A stretch of 39,948 nt of DNA, from positions 1 through 39,948 of the forward strand of contig CAIQRY010000062.1 of the NCBI GenBank assembly GCA_903874345.1. The letters run 5' to 3'. Shown in pieces: positions 36,799 through 39,948 of the stretch (positions within the stretch are counted from its first letter, which is position 1; every line of letters begins with the position of its first letter). The notes under the pieces are model-generated. The model did not search any database, was not told where the DNA came from, and saw only the letters and a program-made list of their open reading frames with translations. Source of the DNA: an uncultured bacterium (GTDB taxonomy: Bacteria > Patescibacteriota > Patescibacteriia > Patescibacteriales > UBA12465). A program made the position numbers and the translations under genes.

Positions 36799-37380
36799 AT
36801 GAAGAAACACCTGCGGCTTGCCTGTAGCGGCGAACACGCCTGGATGGTTCATGCCATTAACCTCTTGATCAAGAGGCACCGGGAAATCAAAAACATTGAT
36901 TTCTATAATAACTTCCGACACTTCCTCAAAACTCCGATCCAGGAAAATGAGGAAATTATCAGTCTCGGTTTTTCTCCTCAGGACGAACATGAACAAGAAA
37001 AGTTTTATTTGTTCGTTCAAAAACACCGTCCGCAAATTAAGCTCATGTTCCTGCCGGCCACGCCCTATTGCCGCCAAGAAAAAATCAAAAGCCTAAATCA
37101 GGAACAAACATTCGTCCATCTCTATTCGGCAAACTGCTTACCCCTCTTGGCTGAGCTTAATTACGGTCCGAAAGAACCTCTCCTTTACCTCGCCCATCAT
37201 CCCGGCCCTCGCTTCGTCAACGCTCATAAAATCATCTACGACCAGGTCGACGTCCAAGGCTTTAAACGCTTGCTTCATTTCTTCACCGAAGCCATCCGCG
37301 AAGTAAACAGCGGGAAGCCCAGTCCAGACATAAATCGCTGGCTCGAAGTCTACGAGTTGCGCCAGGCTCAACAAAAATAA
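36799..37380 (+). CDS. Hypothetical protein (short paralogue of 32914-33846)
   Basis: NIDFYNNFRHFLK...IKLMFLP...FVHLYSANCLPLLAELNYG aligns with NLYFYPVNFQHLL...IRLWLIP...HVVVYPEASCLKKMGELEY of 32914-33846. Confidence 0.7.
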   Translation: MKKHLRLACSGEHAWMVHAINLLIKRHREIKNIDFYNNFRHFLKTPIQENEEIISLGFSPQDEHEQEKFYLFVQKHRPQIKLMFLPATPYCRQEKIKSLNQEQTFVHLYSANCLPLLAELNYGPKEPLLYLAHHPGPRFVNAHKIIYDQVDVQGFKRLLHFFTEAIREVNSGKPSPDINRWLEVYELRQAQQK

Positions 37381-37401
37381 TTAAATACATTTCTGTCTAT
37401 C

Positions 37402-37431
37402 AAAAAAGCCCGACAATTGCCGGGCTTTTTC
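37402..37431. terminator. Bidirectional terminator between ORF 36799-37380 and the MazG-like gene
   Basis: AAAAAGCCCG-acaattgc-CGGGCTTTTT. Confidence 0.85.
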
Positions 37432-37449
37432 ATTATCTTATATTTTTAA

Positions 37450-38136
37450 TTATGATTTATAATTAATAATTGCATTAAAGTTACAGGTGCAGGGCGCGCT
37501 ATGACAGACATGACAGTTATCATAGAAAATCGCCGCCAGTTCGTGCGCTAAATCTAAATCAAGTGAATTAAAGACACCAACCAGGCAAGAAAAAAGATCA
37601 GCGGCTTCGAGCGAGACCTGCTCAAAACTACGGTCGTCATGACTGCCGCGATAAGCCAAGAGCGCTTCGCTCAGCTCTCCAATTTCTTCAGCTAAATGGA
37701 TACTCACGTCTTCCAGAGTCCGTTTTTCCGGCGGATAAATGACGCGGAACATGTCTTGAATCTCGCGCAAAGTTTTCGGCCGGCGGGATTCGTTCGGCAC
37801 AATCTTTAATCGTTCCTCAGTCTTTTTCTCACGACAAGCGCAGGGCGCGCAGTTACAATAAGAGCAAACTCCGGGAAAACGTTTCCAAACTTCTTCCTCT
37901 AAATTAACATGAAGCTGATTAAGAAGCGACATGAACCAAGTGCTGGTAATGAGCAGATTTTGTTTAATTTTCTCCTTGTCTCCCTTGCGGATACCCTTGA
38001 GGCCGCGCATAGCAAAACGTTCGATATTGAATTCGATGTCGTTCTGACTGAAATAACGGTCGTTAGATTGGCCATAGACAGCTCGGGTGAAATCCTGGAA
38101 GCCGGCAAGGCTAATGTTTTCATTAACGGCAGACAT
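37450..38136 (-). CDS. MazG-like all-alpha NTP pyrophosphohydrolase domain protein with duplicated Cys-rich motif
   Basis: LAEEIGELSEALLAY...EAADLFSCLVGVF (ExxE / ExxD), plus CSYCNCAPCAC and CHVCHSAPCTC. Start trimmed from 38181 (overlaps rlmN) to ATG 38136. Confidence 0.75.
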   Translation of the reverse strand: MSAVNENISLAGFQDFTRAVYGQSNDRYFSQNDIEFNIERFAMRGLKGIRKGDKEKIKQNLLITSTWFMSLLNQLHVNLEEEVWKRFPGVCSYCNCAPCACREKKTEERLKIVPNESRRPKTLREIQDMFRVIYPPEKRTLEDVSIHLAEEIGELSEALLAYRGSHDDRSFEQVSLEAADLFSCLVGVFNSLDLDLAHELAAIFYDNCHVCHSAPCTCNFNAIINYKS

Positions 38137-38147
38137 ATAAATTAAAA

Positions 38148-39176
38148 TTATTTTTTCTTTTTTCCTCTGAGTTGCCCGCAAGCGGCCAAGATATCGCCGC
38201 CAAAGCTGAGGCGGACGGTCGCGGGCACGCCGTTCTTTTCCAAGACCGCCTTAAACTTTTCAATTCTTTCGGGAGATGAAGCCTTGAACTGGCCGGTCGG
38301 ATTATACGGAATTAAATTAACCATGTAGAGCGGCTTATTCATTAGAGCGGCTAAATCCGCTGCGTCCTTATCAGTATCATTAATATTTTTAATCATTAAA
38401 TACTCGAACATAACCCGGCGGCCGGTTTTTTCAATATAATTATCAACCGCACGCAGGAGTTCGCGCAAGGCGTATTTTTTGGCGATTGGCATTAAGTCGC
38501 GGCGTAAGTTATCGTTCGCGGCATGAAGCGAAATCGCTAAATTAACCTGCAACTTTTCGCCGGACAGACGCTTGATGCCTTCAACCACGCCGGAGGTAGA
38601 GACGGACAAACGACGGGCGCCGATATTTAGGGTTTCCGGATTATTTAAAAATTTCACGGCTTTAATAAATTCGGCATAATTCAAAAACGGTTCACCCATA
38701 CCCATAAAAACAATATTATCAACTTTCTCGACTACGGCATTCGGATTTTTTGAGGTTTCCTTTTTCAAATATCTTTCCCAGAACACAACCTGCTCAACTA
38801 TTTCTTCGGCGGTTAAGTTACGTTCAAAACCAAACTGCCCGGTCGCACAAAAAGCGCAATTTAAAGGACAGCCGATCTGTGACGAAACGCAGACCGTATT
38901 ACGATGTTCTTTTTGACGAATTAAAACGGTTTCAATTGCTCGTTCGTCTTCTAAGGTAATCAAGGCTTTAAGAGCGCCAGCATGACCCTTACCTTTAAAA
39001 ATCTGGGCCGTAATCTCTAAGGGGCATTCGAGGGCTAAGGTTTCGCGTAGCGCTTTGGGCAGGTTCGAAACTTCGTCCCAAGAGCCAATAAAATCCTGCC
39101 AGACGGCTTTATTAACCTGAGCGTAACGATATTTTGGTTCCTTAGCTAAAATTTTGCTTAAATTAGATAAATTCAT
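38148..39176 (-). CDS. rlmN: 23S rRNA (adenine2503-C2)-methyltransferase, radical SAM
   Basis: VCVSSQIGCPLNCAFCATGQFGFERNLTAEEIVEQV; NIVFMGMGEPFLNY; RLSVSTSGVVEGI. Confidence 0.97.
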   Translation of the reverse strand: MNLSNLSKILAKEPKYRYAQVNKAVWQDFIGSWDEVSNLPKALRETLALECPLEITAQIFKGKGHAGALKALITLEDERAIETVLIRQKEHRNTVCVSSQIGCPLNCAFCATGQFGFERNLTAEEIVEQVVFWERYLKKETSKNPNAVVEKVDNIVFMGMGEPFLNYAEFIKAVKFLNNPETLNIGARRLSVSTSGVVEGIKRLSGEKLQVNLAISLHAANDNLRRDLMPIAKKYALRELLRAVDNYIEKTGRRVMFEYLMIKNINDTDKDAADLAALMNKPLYMVNLIPYNPTGQFKASSPERIEKFKAVLEKNGVPATVRLSFGGDILAACGQLRGKKKK

Positions 39177-39177
39177 T

Positions 39178-39948
39178 TTATTTCTTTTTTAAAATAATTT
39201 TTACAATCTCACTATGGCCCACGGTTTTCATGGGTGGCCCCCAAGTGCCGGTTCCGGAACTAACGACTAAATTAAAATCACCTTCGGTCACGAGGCCGTA
39301 ATTATAGCCATGGTAATAAAGTTTAGTCACAAAGTTAAGAGGAAATAACTGGCCGTCGTGAGTATGTCCGGAGAGCTGCAAATCAATACCCGCATTTTTC
39401 GCGAGCGGGATATCGTTCGGGTCATGAAACATGAGGAGGCTCGGTAAGTTCTTATTATAAGCAACCTGACTTAAAATCGCCTGATCAAGTTCAAAATCAT
39501 GATTAAAGGAATAATTTATGCCGATAATCTGCAGGCCGTCGACGAGTTTCATCTTATTATCTAAAATAGTCACGCCACTATCTTTTAAAAGACCAATCGC
39601 TCGTTCAAAACCTAAATATAAATCATGATTACCTAAAGAATAATAAAGGCCCTGGGGCGGCTTTAAAGCGCTTAAATGATGGTCAAACCAGGAAAAATCC
39701 GCTTCCATACCATCAAATAAGTCACCGGTGATAAAGACGGCGGCCGGATTAAGATCTTGGATCTGTTTAATCAAGCGGCCAAAAAAACGTTCACGATAAA
39801 CCGGACCGAGATGCACATCGGAAATATGAACAATAGTTTTATTTTCCCAGGCAATCGGCAAATCTTTAATAGCGACGGTATATTCGGTCACGCGCGGACT
39901 AGTTGCGTTATAGACGCCCCAAGCCGAGAGCAAAAATGAAGAGCCAAA
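39178..39948 (-). CDS. Metallophosphoesterase (YkuE-like), truncated by window edge
   Basis: VHISDVHLGPVYRE, GDLFDG, YSLGNHDLY, LSGHTHDGQLFP; reading frame is open through 39948 so the true start is outside. Confidence 0.9.
   Translation of the reverse strand, partial: FGSSFLLSAWGVYNATSPRVTEYTVAIKDLPIAWENKTIVHISDVHLGPVYRERFFGRLIKQIQDLNPAAVFITGDLFDGMEADFSWFDHHLSALKPPQGLYYSLGNHDLYLGFERAIGLLKDSGVTILDNKMKLVDGLQIIGINYSFNHDFELDQAILSQVAYNKNLPSLLMFHDPNDIPLAKNAGIDLQLSGHTHDGQLFPLNFVTKLYYHGYNYGLVTEGDFNLVVSSGTGTWGPPMKTVGHSEIVKIILKKK

Noticed and set aside
38137-38181. N-terminal extension of the MazG-like ORF
   Set aside because: Overlaps the rlmN 3' end; ATG at 38136 gives a cleaner start
1-39948. Recoded UGA (as in some CPR lineages)
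   Set aside because: Conserved proteins read through without internal TGA and ORF 16476-17555 ends at TGA; standard code fits
1-39948. CRISPR array, transposase, integrase or tRNA/rRNA genes
   Set aside because: No regularly spaced direct repeats, no mobile-element protein motifs and no cloverleaf-like sequence recognised by eye; a tRNAscan/CRISPR search was not possible here

Overview
This window looks like a Patescibacteria (CPR)-type chromosome segment; that lineage call is inferred from gene content and gene style, not tested. Most minus-strand genes are housekeeping or operonic: pyrG, S41 protease, YrdC/TsaC-like, cvpA, metG, rsmI, purB, nifU/nifS-like, cyclophilin, cca, a compact [FeFe]-hydrogenase operon with a NuoF-like subunit and GAPDH, ricT-like, tsf, rpsB, transglutaminase-like, histidine phosphatase, PHP, Fe-type sodB, lycopene-cyclase-like, NUDIX, peptidase E-like, MazG-like, rlmN and a metallophosphoesterase. 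The plus strand carries rpmA, secE-nusG-rplK-rplA, an RRM protein and several orphan single-gene units, each with its own TTGAC(A/T)-N17-TATAAT-type promoter and, for most, a hairpin/T-tract terminator. The observations I rate highest are: (i) Shine-Dalgarno motifs are essentially absent at start codons, except for a perfect AGGAGG before one zinc-ribbon orphan; (ii) a sodB 5' leader can fold into a long hairpin with a possible H-type pseudoknot; (iii) a multi-hairpin rpsB leader; (iv) a GAPDH/NuoF/[FeFe]-hydrogenase/TM1266-like operon with no visible NuoE or maturases; (v) two pairs of diverged orphan paralogues, one DHH/DHHA1-like, some sharing an A-rich pre-start motif; (vi) a duplicated MazG-like protein with two C-x2-C-x3-P-C-x-C motifs; (vii) an isolated lycopene-cyclase-like membrane protein. 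No tRNA, rRNA, CRISPR array or transposase was recognised.
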